64,000 nt of DNA from positions 15,579,519 to 15,643,518 of the forward strand of contig NC_135569.1 in NCBI RefSeq assembly GCF_964340395.1, written 5' to 3'. How positions within the stretch are numbered: the first letter of the stretch is position 1; each line of letters starts with the position of its first letter. The notes below the pieces were generated by a model, which was not told the DNA's origin, ran no database searches, and was given only the letters and a program-made list of their open reading frames with translations. The translations under genes were made by a program, and so were the position numbers. Of this stretch, positions 10,964 through 24,800 are shown piece by piece. The DNA is from Glandiceps talaboti (lineage: Eukaryota > Hemichordata > Enteropneusta > Spengelidae).

Positions 10964-13525
10964 AGTAACATTTGTAAACAAATGACTTTGTTCTATTGCA
11001 GTGTATAATGAAAATAGAATAGAATAATTTGTAGGTAGAATGGAGATTGTCCAACCTCTACTGAAATTAAATAATCCTTCTCTTTAGTAACATTTGTAAA
11101 CAAATGACTTTGTTCCATTGCAGTGTATGATGGGAATAATATAGAATAATTTGTAGGTAGAATGGTGATTGTTCAACCTCTACTGAGATGGAATAATCCT
11201 TCTCCTTAGTAACATTTGTAAGCAAATGACTTTGTTCCATTGCAGTGTATAATGAAAATAGAATAGAATAATTTGTAGGTAGAATGGAGATTGTCCAACC
11301 TCTACTGAAATGAAATAATCCTTCTCCTTAGTAACATTTGTAAACAAATGACTTTGTTCTATTGCAGTGTATAATGAAAATAGAATAGAATAATTTGTAG
11401 GTAGAATGGAGATTGTCCAACCTCTACTGAAATGGAATAATCCTTCTCCTTAGTAACATTTGTAAACAAATGACTTTGTTCTATTGCAGTGTATCATGAA
11501 AATAGACTAGAATAATTTGTAGGTTGAATTGAGATTGTCCAACCTCTACTGAAATGGAATAATCCTTCTCCTTAGTAACATTTGTAAACAAATGACTTTG
11601 TTCTATTGCAGTGTATAATGAAAATAGAATAGAATAATTTGTAGGTAGAATGGAGATTGTCCAACCTCTACTGAAATGGAATAATCCTTCTCCTTAGTAA
11701 CATTTGTAAACAAATGACTTTGTTCTATTGCAGTGTATAATGAAAATAGACTAGAATAATTTGTAGGTTGAATTGAGATTGTCCAACCTCTACTGAAATG
11801 GAATAATCCTTCTCCTTAGTAACATTTGTAAACAAATGACTTTGTTCTATTGCAGTGTATAATGAAAATAGAATAGAATAATTTGTAGGTAGAATGGAGC
11901 TTGTCCAACCTCTACTGAAATTGAATAATCCTTCTCCTTAGTAACATTTGTAAACAAATGACTTTGTTCCATTGCAGTGTATGATGGGAATAATATAGAA
12001 TAATTTGTAGGTAGAATGGTGATTGTTCAACCTCTACTGAGATGGAATAATCCTTCTCCTTAGTAACATTTGTAAGCAAATGACTTTGTTCCATTGCAGT
12101 GTATAATGAAAATAGAATAGAATAATTTGTAGGTAGAATGGAGATTGTCCAACCTCTACTGAAATGAAATAATCCTTCTCCTTAGTAACATTTGTAAACA
12201 AATGACTTTGTTCTATTGCAGTGTATAATGAAAATAGAATAGAATAATTTGTAGGTAGAATGGAGATTGTCCAACCTCTACTGAAATGGAATAATCCTTC
12301 TCCTTAGTAACATTTGTAAACAAATGACTTTGTTCTATTGCAGTGTATAATGAAAATAGACTAGAATAATTTGTAGGTTGAATTGAGATTGTCCAACCTC
12401 TACTGAAATGGAATAATCCTTCTCCTTAGTAACATTTGTAAACAAATGACTTTGTTCTATTGCAGTGTATAATGAAAATAGAATAGAATAATTTGTAGGT
12501 AGAATGGAGATTGTCCAACCTCTACTGAAATGGAATAATCCTTCTCCTTAGTAACATTTGTAATCAAATGACTTTGTTCTATTGCAGTGTATGATGGGAA
12601 TATAATAGAATAATTTGTAGGTAGAATGGTGATTGTTCAACCTCTACTGAGATGGAACAATCCTTCTCCTTAGTAACATTTGTAAACAAATGACTTTGTT
12701 CCATTGCAGTGTATAATGAAAATAGAATAGAATAATTTGTAGGTAGAATGGAGATTGTCCAACCTCTACTGAAATGGAATAATCCTTCTCCTTAGTAACG
12801 TTTGTAAACAAATGACTTTGTTCTATTGCAGTGTATAATGAAAATAGAATAGAATAATTTGTAGGTAGAATGGAGATTGTCCAACCTCTACCGAAATGGA
12901 ATAATCCTTCTCCTTAGTAACATTTGTAAACAAATGACTTTGTTCTATTGCAGTGTATGATGGGAATAGAATAGATTAATTTGTTTTTAGAATGGTGATG
13001 GTCCAACCTCTACTGAAATGGAATAATCCTTCTCCTTAGTAACATTTGTAAACAAATGACTTTGTTCCATTGCAGTGTAGGATGGGAATATAATAGAATA
13101 ATTTGTTTTTAGAATGGTGATTGTTCAACCTCTACTGAGATGGAATAATCCTTCTCCTTAGTAACATTTGTAAACAAATGACTTTGTTCCATTGCAGTGT
13201 ATAATGAAAATAAAATAGAATAATTTGTAGGTAGAATGGTGATTGTTCAACCTCTACTGAGATGGAATAATCCTTCTCCATAGCAACATTTGTAAACAAA
13301 TGACTTTGTTCTATTGCAGTGTATGACGGGAATATAATAGAATAATTTGTAGGTAGAATGGTGATTGTTCAACCTCTACTGAGATGGAATAATCCTTCTC
13401 CTTAGTAACATTTGTAAACAAATGACTTTGTTCCATTGCAATGTATGATGGGAATAGAATAGAATAATTTGTAGGTAGAATGGTGATTATTCAACCTCTA
13501 CTGAGATGGAATAATCCTTCTCCTT
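10964..13525 (+). repeat. Mixed monomers, 72/73-mer spaced relative of 3.1-4.6 kb
   Basis: Markers shared with 3.1-4.6 kb include the ATAATATAGAATAATTTG monomer, GTAAGCAAATG, the GACTAG monomer (12361 against 3456), CTCTACCGAAATGG (12886 against 3981) and TATGACGGGAAT (13321 against 4415). The offset is 72 monomers at the start and 73 later, so one monomer was gained or lost between copies. The first part (10964-11911) holds alternating GACTAG/GGTTGAATTG and plain monomers at a 2-mer spacing. Confidence 0.75.
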
Positions 13526-15233
13526 AGTAACATTTGTAAACAAATGACTTTGTTCCATTGCAGTGTATCATGAAAATAGAATATAATAATTTGTAGGTAG
13601 AACGGAGATTGACCAACCTCTACTGAAATGGAATAATCATTGGTAAAAATATTATTTGTAAACAAATGACTTTGTTCCATTGCAGTGTATCATGAAAATA
13701 GAATATAATAATTTGTAGGTAGAATGGAGATTGTCCAACCTCTACTGAAATGGAATAATCCTTCTCCTTAGTAACATTTGTAAACAAATGACTTTGTTCC
13801 ATTGCAGTGTATGATGGGAATATAATAGAATATTTTGTAGGTAGAACGGAGATTGTCCAACCTCTACTGAGATGAAATAATCCTTCTCCTTAGTAACATT
13901 TGTAAACAAATGACTTTGTTCCATTGCAGTGTAGGATGGGAATAGAATAGATTAATTTGTTTTTAGAATGGTGATGGTCCAACCTCTACTGAGATGGAAT
14001 AATCCTTCTCCTTAGTAACATTTGTAAACAAATGACTTTGTTCCATTGCAGTGTATAATGAAAATAAAATAGAATAATTTGTAGGTAGAATGGTGATAGT
14101 TCAACCTCTACTGAGATGGAATAATCCTTCTCCATAGCAACATTTGTAAACAAATGACTTTGTTCTATTGCAGTGTATGACGGGAATATAATAGAATAAT
14201 TTGTAGGTAGAATGGTGATTGTTCAACCTCTACTGAGATGGAATAATCCTTCTCCTTAGTAACATTTGTAAACAAATGACTTTGTTCCATTGCAGTGTAT
14301 GATGGGAATAGAATAGAATAATTTGTAGGTAGAATGGTGATTATTCAACCTCTACTGAGATGGAATAATCCTTCTCCTTAATAACATTTGTAAACAAATG
14401 ACTTTGTTCCATTGCAGTGTATAATGAAAATAGAATAGAATAATTTGTAGGTAGAATGGAGATTGACCAACCTCTACTGAAATGAAATAATCATTGGTAA
14501 AAATATTATTTGTAAACAAATGACTTTGTTCCATTGCAGTGTATCATGAAAATAGAATATAATAATTTGTAGGTAGAATGGAGATTGTCCAACCTCTACT
14601 GAAATGGAATAATCCTTCTCCTTAGTAACATTTGTAAACAAATGACTTTGTTCCATTGCAGTGTATGATGGGAATATAATAGAATATTTTGTAGGTAGAA
14701 CGGAGATTGTCCAACCTCTACTGAGATGAAATAATCCTTCTCCTTAGTAACATTTGTAAACAAATGACTTTGTTCCATTGCAGTGTAGGATGGGAATAGA
14801 ATAGATTAATTTGTTTTTAGAATGGTGATGGTCCAACCTCTACTGAGATGGAATAATCCTTCTCCTTAGTAACATTTGTAAACAAATGACTTTGTTCCAT
14901 TGCAGTGTATATTGAAAATAAAATAGAATAATTTGTAGGTAGAATGGTGATTGTTCAACCTCTACAGAGATGGAATAATCCTTCTCCTTAGTAACATTTG
15001 TAAACAAATGACTTTGTTCCATTGCAGTGTATCATGAAAATAGAATATAATAATTTGTAGGTAGAACGGAGATTGACCAACCTCTACTGAAATGGAATAA
15101 TCATTGGTAAAAATATTATTTGTAAACAAATGACTTTGTTCCATTGCAGTGTATCATGAAAATAGAATATAATAATTTGTAGGTAGAATGGAGATTGTCC
15201 AACCTCTACTGAAATGGAATAATCCTTCTCCTT
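13526..15233 (+). repeat. 12/13-mer higher-order block
   Basis: Block-substituted monomers at 13648 and 15112 are 12 monomers apart, and those at 14502 and 16088 are 13 apart. The triplet of monomers at 13526-13891 reappears at 14990-15355. One monomer difference between copies explains 12 against 13. A one-off CTCTACAGAGATGG occurs near 14960. Confidence 0.75.
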
Positions 15234-18200
15234 AGTAACATTTGTAAACAAATGACTTTGTTCCATTGCAGTGTATGATGGGAATATAATAGAATATTTT
15301 GTAGGTAGAACGGAGATTGTGCAACCTCTACTGAGATGAAATAATCCTTCTCCTTAGTAACATTTGTAAACAAATGACTTTGTTCCATTGCAGTGTAGGA
15401 TGGGAATAGAATAGATTAATTTGTTTTTAGAATGGTGATGGTCCAACCTCTACTGAAATGGAATAATCCTTCTCCTTAGTAACATTTGTAAACAAATGAC
15501 TTTGTTCCATTGCAGTGTAGGATGGGAATATAATAGAATAATTTGTTTTTAGAATGGTGATTGTTCAACCTCTACTGAGATGGAATAATCCTTCTCCTTA
15601 GTAACATTTGTAAACAAATGACTTTGTTCCATTGCAGTGTATAATGAAAATAAAATAGAATAATTTGTAGGTAGAATGGTGATTGTTCAACCTCTACTGA
15701 GATGGAATAATCCTTCTCCATAGCAACATTTGTAAACAAATGACTTTGTTCTATTGCAGTGTATGACGGGAATATAATAGAATAATTTGTAGGTAGAATG
15801 GTGATTGTTCAACCTCTACTGAGATGGAATAATCCTTCTCCTTAGTAACATTTGTAAACAAATGACTTTGTTCCATTGCAGTGTATGATGGGAATAGAAT
15901 AGAATAATTTGTAGGTAGAATGGTGATTGTTCAACCTCTACTGAGATGGAATAATCCTTCTCCTTAGTAACATTTGTAAACAAATGACTTTGTTCCATTG
16001 CAGTGTATAATGAAAATAGAATAGAATAATTTGTAGGTAGAATGGAGATTGACCAACCTCTACTGAAATGAAATAATCATTGGTAAAAATATTATTTGTA
16101 AACAAATGACTTTGTTCCATTGCAGTGTATCATGAAAATAGAATATAATAATTTGTAGGTAGAATGGAGATTGTCCAACCTCTACTGAGATGGAATAATC
16201 CTTCTCCTTAGTAACATTTGTAAACAAATGACTTTGTTCCATTGCAGTGTAGGATGGGAATAGAATAGAACAATTTGTTGGGAGAATGGAGATTGTCCAA
16301 CCTCTACTGAGATGGAATAATCCTTCTCCTTAGTAACATTTGTAAACAAATGACTTTGTTCTATTGCAGTGTATAATGAAAATAGACTAGAATAATTTGT
16401 AGGTAGAATGGAGATTGTCCAACCTCTACTGAAATGAAATAATCCTTCTCCTTAGTAACATTTGTAAACAAATGACTTTGTTCTATTGCAGTGTATAATG
16501 AAAATAGAATAGAATAATTTGTAGGTAGAATGGAGATTGTCCAACCTCTACTGAAATGGAATAATCCTTCTCCTTAGTAACATTTGTAATCAAATGACTT
16601 TGTTCTATTGCAGTGTATGATGGGAATATAATAGAATAATTTGTAGGTAGAATGGTGATTGTTCAACCTCTACTGAGATGGAACAATCCTTCTCCTTAGT
16701 AACATTTGTAAACAAATGACTTTGTTCCATTGCAGTGTATAATGAAAATAGAATAGAATAATTTGTAGGTAGAATGGAGATTGTCCAACCTCTACTGAAA
16801 TGGAATAATCCTTCTCCTTAGTAACGTTTGTAAACAAATGACTTTTTTCTATTGCAGTGTATAATGAAAATAGAATAGAATAATTTGTAGGTAGAATGGA
16901 GATTGTCCAACCTCTACTGAAATGGAATAATCCTTCTCCTTAGTAACATTTGTAAACAAATGACTTTGTTCTATTGCAGTGTATGATGGGAATATAATAG
17001 AATAATTTGTTTTTAGAATGGTGATTGTTCAACCTCTACTGAGATGGAATAATCCTTCTCCTTAGTAACATTTGTAAACAAATGACTTTGTTCCATTGCA
17101 GTGTATGATGGGAATATAATAGAATATTTTGTAGGTAGAACGGAGATTGTGCAACCTCTACTGAGATGAAATAATCCTTCTCCTTAGTAACATTTGTAAA
17201 CAAATGACTTTGTTCCATTGCAGTGTAGGATGGGAATAGAATAGATTAATTTGTTTTTAGAATGGTGATGGTCCAACCTCTACTGAAATGGAATAATCCT
17301 TCTCCTTAGTAACATTTGTAAACAAATGACTTTGTTCCATTGCAGTGTAGGATGGGAATATAATAGAATAATTTGTTTTTAGAATGGTGATTGTTCAACC
17401 TCTACTGAGATGGAATAATCCTTCTCCTTAGTAACATTTGTAAACAAATGACTTTGTTCCATTGCAGTGTATAATGAAAATAAAATAGAATAATTTGTAG
17501 GTAGAATGGTGATTGTTCAACCTCTACTGAGATGGAATAATCCTTCTCCATAGCAACATTTGTAAACAAATGACTTTGTTCTATTGCAGTGTATGACGGG
17601 AATATAATAGAATAATTTGTAGGTAGAATGGTGATTGTTCAACCTCTACTGAGATGGAATAATCCTTCTCCTTAGTAACATTTGTAAACAAATGACTTTG
17701 TTCCATTGCAGTGTATGATGGGAATAGAATAGAATAATTTGTAGGTAGAATGGTGATTGTTCAACCTCTACTGAGATGGAATAATCCTTCTCCTTAGTAA
17801 CATTTGTAAACAAATGACTTTGTTCCATTGCAGTGTATAATGAAAATAGAATAGAATAATTTGTAGGTAGAATGGAGATTGACCAACCTCTACTGAAATG
17901 AAATAATCATTGGTAAAAATATTATTTGTAAACAAATGACTTTGTTCCATTGCAGTGTATCATGAAAATAGAATATAATAATTTGTAGGTAGAATGGAGA
18001 TTGTCCAACCTCTACTGAGATGGAATAATCCTTCTCCTTAGTAACATTTGTAAACAAATGACTTTGTTCCATTGCAGTGTAGGATGGGAATAGAATAGAA
18101 CAATTTGTTGGGAGAATGGAGATTGTCCAACCTCTACTGAGATGGAATAATCCTTCTCCTTAGTAACATTTGTAAACAAATGACTTTGTTCTATTGCAGT

Positions 18201-18893
18201 GTATAATGAAAATAGACTAGAATAATTTGTAGGTAGAATGGAGATTGTCCAACCTCTACTGAAATGAAATAATCCTTCTCCTTAGTAACATTTGTAAACA
18301 AATGACTTTGTTCTATTGCAGTGTATAATGAAAATAGAATAGAATAATTTGTAGGTAGAATGGAGATTGTCCAACCTCTACTGAAATGGAATAATCCTTC
18401 TCCTTAGTAACATTTGTAATCAAATGACTTTGTTCTATTGCAGTGTATGATGGGAATATAATAGAATAATTTGTAGGTAGAATGGTGATTGTTCAACCTC
18501 TACTGAGATGGAACAATCCTTCTCCTTAGTAACATTTGTAAACAAATGACTTTGTTCCATTGCAGTGTATAATGAAAATAGAATAGAATAATTTGTAGGT
18601 AGAATGGAGATTGTCCAACCTCTACTGAAATGGAATAATCCTTCTCCTTAGTAACGTTTGTAAACAAATGACTTTTTTCTATTGCAGTGTATAATGAAAA
18701 TAGAATAGAATAATTTGTAGGTAGAATGGAGATTGTCCAACCTCTACTGAAATGGAATAATCCTTCTCCTTAGTAACATTTGTAAACAAATGACTTTGTT
18801 CTATTGCAGTGTATGATGGGAATATAATAGAATAATTTGTTTTTAGAATGGTGATTGTTCAACCTCTACTGAGATGGAATAATCCTTCTCCTT
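15234..18893 (+). repeat. 15-mer tandem duplication (1830 bp), two clean copies
   Basis: Copy 1 is 15234-17063 and copy 2 is 17064-18893. Both open with a monomer carrying AGAATATTTTG and GATTGTGCAACC and close with a TATGATGGGAAT monomer carrying TTGTTTTTAG. Private markers repeat at exactly 1830 bp, including GTGCAACC (15329, 17159) and GACTTTTTTCTATTG (about 16840, 18670). By eye I found no difference between copies, but I did not compare every base. Sequence on either side differs from the corresponding copy ends, so the boundaries are unusually sharp. Confidence 0.88.
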
Positions 18894-21821
18894 AGTAACA
18901 TTTGTAAACAAATGACTTTGTTCCATTGCAGTGTATAATGAAAATAAAATAGAATAATTTGTAGGTAGAATGGTGATTGTTCAACCTCTACTGAGATGGA
19001 ATAATCCTTCTCCATAGCAACATTTGTAAACAAATGACTTTGTTCTATTGCAGTGTATGACGGGAATATAATAGAATAATTTGTAGGTAGAATGGTGATT
19101 GTTCAACCTCTACTGAGATGGAATAATCCTTCTCCTTAGTAACATTTGTAAACAAATGACTTTGTTCCATTGCAGTGTATGATGGGAATAGAATAGAATA
19201 ATTTATAGGTAGAATGGTGATTGTTCAACCTCTACTGAGATGGAATAATCCTTCTCCTTAGTAACATTTGTAAACAAATGACTTTGTTCCATTGCAGTTT
19301 ATAATGAAAATAGAATAGAATAATTTGTAGGTAGAATGGAGATTGACCAACCTCTACTGAAATGAAATAATCATTGGTAAAAATATTATTTGTAAACAAA
19401 TGACTTTGTTCCATTGCAGTGTATCATGAAAATAGAATATAATAATTTGTAGGTAGAATGGAGATTGTCCAACCTCTACTGAAATGGAATAATCCTTCTC
19501 CTTAGTAACATTTGTAAACAAATGACTTTGTTCCATTGCAGTGTATGATGGGAATATAATAGAATATTTTGTAGGTAGAACGGAGATTGTCCAACCTCTA
19601 CTGAGATGAAATAATCCTTCTCCTTAGTAACATTTGTAAACAAATGACTTTGTTCCATTGCAGTGTAGGATGGGAATAGAATAGATTAATTTGTTTTTAG
19701 AATGGTGATGGTCCAACCTCTACTGAAATGGAATAATCCTTCTCCTTAGTAACATTTGTAAACAAATGACTTTGTTCCATTGCAGTGTAGGATGGGAATA
19801 TAATAGAATAATTTGTAGGTAGAATGGTGATTGTTCAACCTCTACTGAGATGGAATAATCCTTCTCCTTAGTAACATTTGTAAACAAATGACTTTGTTCC
19901 ATTGCAGTGTATGATGGGAATAGAATAGAATAATTTGTAGGTAGAATGGTGATTATTCAACCTCTACTGAGATGGAATAATCCTTCTCCTTAGTAACATT
20001 TGTAAACAAATGACTTTGTTCCATTGCAGTGTATAATGAAAATAGAATAGAATAATTTGTAGGTAGAATGGAGATTGACCAACCTCTACTGAAATGAAAT
20101 AATCATTGGTAAAAATATTATTTGTAAACAAATGACTTTGTTCCATTGCAGTGTATCATGAAAATAGAATATAATAATTTGTAGGTAGAATGGAGATTGT
20201 CCAACCTCTACTGAAATGGAATAATCCTTCTCCTTAGTAACATTTGTAAACAAATGACTTTGTTCCATTGCAGTGTATGATGGGAATATAATAGAATATT
20301 TTGTAGGTAGAACGGAGATTGTCCAACCTCTACTGAGATGAAATAATCCTTCTCCTTAGTAACATTTGTAAACAAATGACTTTGTTCCATTGCAGTGTAG
20401 GATGGGAATAGAATAGATTAATTTGTTTTTAGAATGGTGATGGTCCAACCTCTACTGAGATGGAATAATCCTTCTCCTTAGTAACATTTGTAAACAAATG
20501 ACTTTGTTCCATTGCAGTGTATATTGAAAATAAAATAGAATAATTTGTAGGTAGAATGGTGATTGTTCAACCTCTACTGAGATGGAATAATCCTTCTCCT
20601 TAGTAACATTTGTAAACAAATGACTTTGTTCCATTGCAGTGTATCATGAAAATAGAATATAATAATTTGTAGGTAGAACGGAGATTGACCAACCTCTACT
20701 GAAATGGAATAATCATTGGTAAAAATATTATTTGTAAACAAATGACTTTGTTCCATTGCAGTGTATCATGAAAATAGAATATAATAATTTGTAGGTAGAA
20801 TGGAGATTGTCCAACCTCTACTGAAATGGAATAATCCTTCTCCTTAGTAACATTTGTAAACAAATGACTTTGTTCCATTGCAGTGTATGATGGGAATATA
20901 ATAGAATATTTTGTAGGTAGAACGGAGATTGTCCAACCTCTACTGAGATGAAATAATCCTTCTCCTTAGTAACATTTGTAAACAAATGACTTTGTTCCAT
21001 TGCAGTGTAGGATGGGAATAGAATAGATTAATTTGTTTTTAGAATGGTGATGGTCCAACCTCTACTGAAATGGAATAATCCTTCTCCTTAGTAACATTTG
21101 TAAACAAATGACTTTGTTCCATTGCAGTGTAGGATGGGAATATAATAGAATAATTTGTTTTTAGAATGGTGATTGTTCAACCTCTACTGAGATGGAATAA
21201 TCCTTCTCCTTAGTAACATTTGTAAACAAATGACTTTGTTCCATTGCAGTGTATAATGAAAATAAAATAGAATAATTTGTAGGTAGAATGGTGATTGTTC
21301 AACCTCTACTGAGATGGAATAATCCTTCTCCATAGCAACATTTGTAAACAAATGACTTTGTTCTATTGCAGTGTATGACGGGAATATAATAGAATAATTT
21401 GTAGGTAGAATGGTGATTGTTCAACCTCTACTGAGATGGAATAATCCTTCTCCTTAGTAACATTTGTAAACAAATGACTTTGTTCCATTGCAGTGTATGA
21501 TGGGAATAGAATAGAATAATTTGTAGGTAGAATGGTGATTGTTCAACCTCTACTGAGATGGAATAATCCTTCTCCTTAGTAACATTTGTAAACAAATGAC
21601 TTTGTTCCATTGCAGTGTATAATGAAAATAGAATAGAATAATTTGTAGGTAGAATGGAGATTGACCAACCTCTACTGAAATGAAATAATCATTGGTAAAA
21701 ATATTATTTGTAAACAAATGACTTTGTTCCATTGCAGTGTATCATGAAAATAGAATATAATAATTTGTAGGTAGAATGGAGATTGTCCAACCTCTACTGA
21801 GATGGAATAATCCTTCTCCTT
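18894..21821 (+). repeat. Block containing 46-mer spaced copy of 14.4-16.3 kb
   Basis: From about 19992 to 21943 the monomer order matches 14380-16331 at an offset of 5612 bp (46 monomers). The matched monomers include four block-substituted ones, the TATATTGAAAATAAAATAG monomer and the AGAACAATTTGTTGGG monomer. Substitutions differ, for example GTCCAACC near 20930 against GTGCAACC at 15329. The first part (18894-19991) carries a private AATTTATAGG variant and a GCAGTTTATAATG variant, both seen again at 23.1 and 28.6 kb. Confidence 0.78.
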
Positions 21822-24800
21822 AGTAACATTTGTAAACAAATGACTTTGTTCCATTGCAGTGTAGGATGGGAATAGAATAGAACAATTTGTTGGGAGAATG
21901 GAGATTGTCCAACCTCTACTGAGATGGAATAATCCTTCTCCTTAGTAACATTTGTAAACAAATGACTTTGTTCTATTGCAGTGTATAATGAAAATAGACT
22001 AGAATAATTAGTAGGTTGAATTGAGATTGTCCAACCTCTACTGAAATGGAATAATCCTTCTCCTTAGTAACATTTGTAAACAAATGACTTTGTTCTATTG
22101 CAGTGTATAATGAAAATAGAATAGAATAATTTGTAGGTAGAATGGAGATTGTCCAACCTCTACTGAAATGGAATAATCCTTCTCCTTAGTAACATTTGTA
22201 ATCAAATGACTTTGTTCTATTGCAGTGTATGATGGGAATATAATAGAATAATTTGTAGGTAGAATGGTGATTGTTCAACCTCTACTGAGATGGAACAATC
22301 CTTCTCCTTAGTAACATTTGTAAACAAATGACTTTGTTCCATTGCAGTGTATAATGAAAATAGAATAGAATAATTTGTAGGTAGAATGGAGATTGTCCAA
22401 CCTCTACTGAAATGGAATAATCCTTCTCCTTAGTAACGTTTGTAAACAAATGACTTTTTTCTATTGCAGTGTATAATGAAAATAGAATAGAATAATTTGT
22501 AGGTAGAATGGAGATTGTCCAACCTCTACTGAAATGGAATAATCCTTCTCCTTAGTAACATTTGTAAACAAATGACTTTGTTCTATTGCAGTGTATGATG
22601 GGAATAGAATAGATTAATTTGTTTTTAGAATGGTGATGGTCCAACCTCTACTGAAATGGAATAATCCTTCTCCTTAGTAACATTTGTAAACAAATGACTT
22701 TGTTCCATTGCAGTGTAGGATGGGAATATAATAGAATAATTTGTTTTTAGAATGGTGATTGTTCAACCTCTACTGAGATGGAATAATCCTTCTCCTTAGT
22801 AACATTTGTAAACAAATGACTTTGTTCCATTGCAGTGTATAATGAAAATAAAATAGAATAATTTGTAGGTAGAATGGTGATTGTTCAACCTCTACTGAGA
22901 TGGAATAATCCTTCTCCATAGCAACATTTGTAAACAAATGACTTTGTTCTATTGCAGTGTATGACGGGAATATAATAGAATAATTTGTAGGTAGAATGGT
23001 GATTGTTCAACCTCTACTGAGATGGAATAATCCTTCTCCTTAGTAACATTTGTAAACAAATGACTTTGTTCCATTGCAGTGTATGATGGGAATAGAATAG
23101 AATAATTTATAGGTAGAATGGTGATTGTTCAACCTCTACTGAGATGGAATAATCCTTCTCCTTAGTAACATTTTTAAACAAATGACTTTGTTCCATTGCA
23201 GTTTATAATGAAAATAGAATAGAATAATTTGTAGGTAGAATGGAGATTGACCAACCTCTACTGAAATGAAATAATCATTGGTAAAAATATTATTTGTAAA
23301 CAAATGACTTTGTTCCATTGCAGTGTATCATGAAAATAGAATATAATAATTTGTAGGTAGAATGGAGATTGTCCAACCTCTACTGAGATGGAATAATCCT
23401 TCTCCTTAGTAACATTTGTAAACAAATGACTTTGTTCCATTGCAGTGTAGGATGGGAATAGAATAGAACAATTTGTTGGGAGAATGGAGATTGTCCAACC
23501 TCTACTGAGATGGAATAATCCTTCTCCTTAGTAACATTTGTAAACAAATGACTTTGTTCCATTGCAGTGTATATTGAAAATAAAATAGAATAATTTGTAG
23601 GTAGAATGGTGATTGTTCAACCTCTACTGAGATGGAATAATCCTTCTCCTTAGTAACATTTGTAAACAAATGACTTTGTTCTATTGCAGTGTATAATGAA
23701 AATAGAATAGAATAATTTGTAGGTAGAATGGAGATTGTCCAACCTCTACTGAAATGAAATAATCCTTCTCCTTAGTAACATTTGTAAACAAATGACTTTG
23801 TTCCATTGCAGTGTATAATGAAAATAGAATATAATAATTTGTAGGTAGAACGGAGATTGACCAACCTCTACTGAAATGGAATAATCATTGGTAAAAATAT
23901 TATTTGTAAACAAATGACTTTGTTCCATTGCAGTGTATCATGAAAATAGAATATAATAATTTGTAGGTAGAATGGAGATTGTCCAACCTCTACTGAAATG
24001 GAATAATCCTTCTCCATAGTAACATTTGTAAACAAATGACTTTGTTCCATTGCACTGTAGAATGAAAATAGAATAGAATAATTTGTAGGTAGAATGGAGC
24101 TTGTCCAACCTCTACTGAAATTGAATAATCCTTCTCCTTAGTAACATTTGTAAACAAATGACTTTGTTCCATTGCAGTGTATCATGGGAATAATATAGAA
24201 TAATTTGTAGGTAGAATGGTGATTGTTCAACCTCTACTGAGATGGAATAATCCTTCTCCTTAGTAACATTTGTAAGCAAATGACTTTGTTCCATTGCAGT
24301 GTATGACGGGAATAATATAGAATAATTTGTAGGTAGAATGGAGATTGTTCAACCTCTACTGAGATGGAACAATCCTTCTCCTTAGTAACATTTGTAAACA
24401 AATGACTTTGTTCTATTGCAGTGTATAACGAAAATAGAATAGAATAATTTGTAGGTAGAATGGAGATTGTCCAACCTCTACTGAAATGAAATAATCCTTC
24501 TCCTTAGTAACATTTGTAAACAAATGACTTTGTTCTATTGCAGTGTATAATGAAAATAGAATAGAATAATTTGTAGGTAGAATGGAGCTTGTCCAACCTC
24601 TACTGAAATTGAATAATCCTTCTCCTTAGTAACATTTGTAAACAAATGACTTTGTTCCATTGCAGTGTATAATGAAAATAGAATAGAATAATTTGTAGGT
24701 AGAATGGAGATTGTCCAACCTCTACTGAAATGGAATAATCCTTCTCCTTAGTAACATTTGTAAACAAATGACTTTGTTCTATTGCAGTGTATCATGAAAA

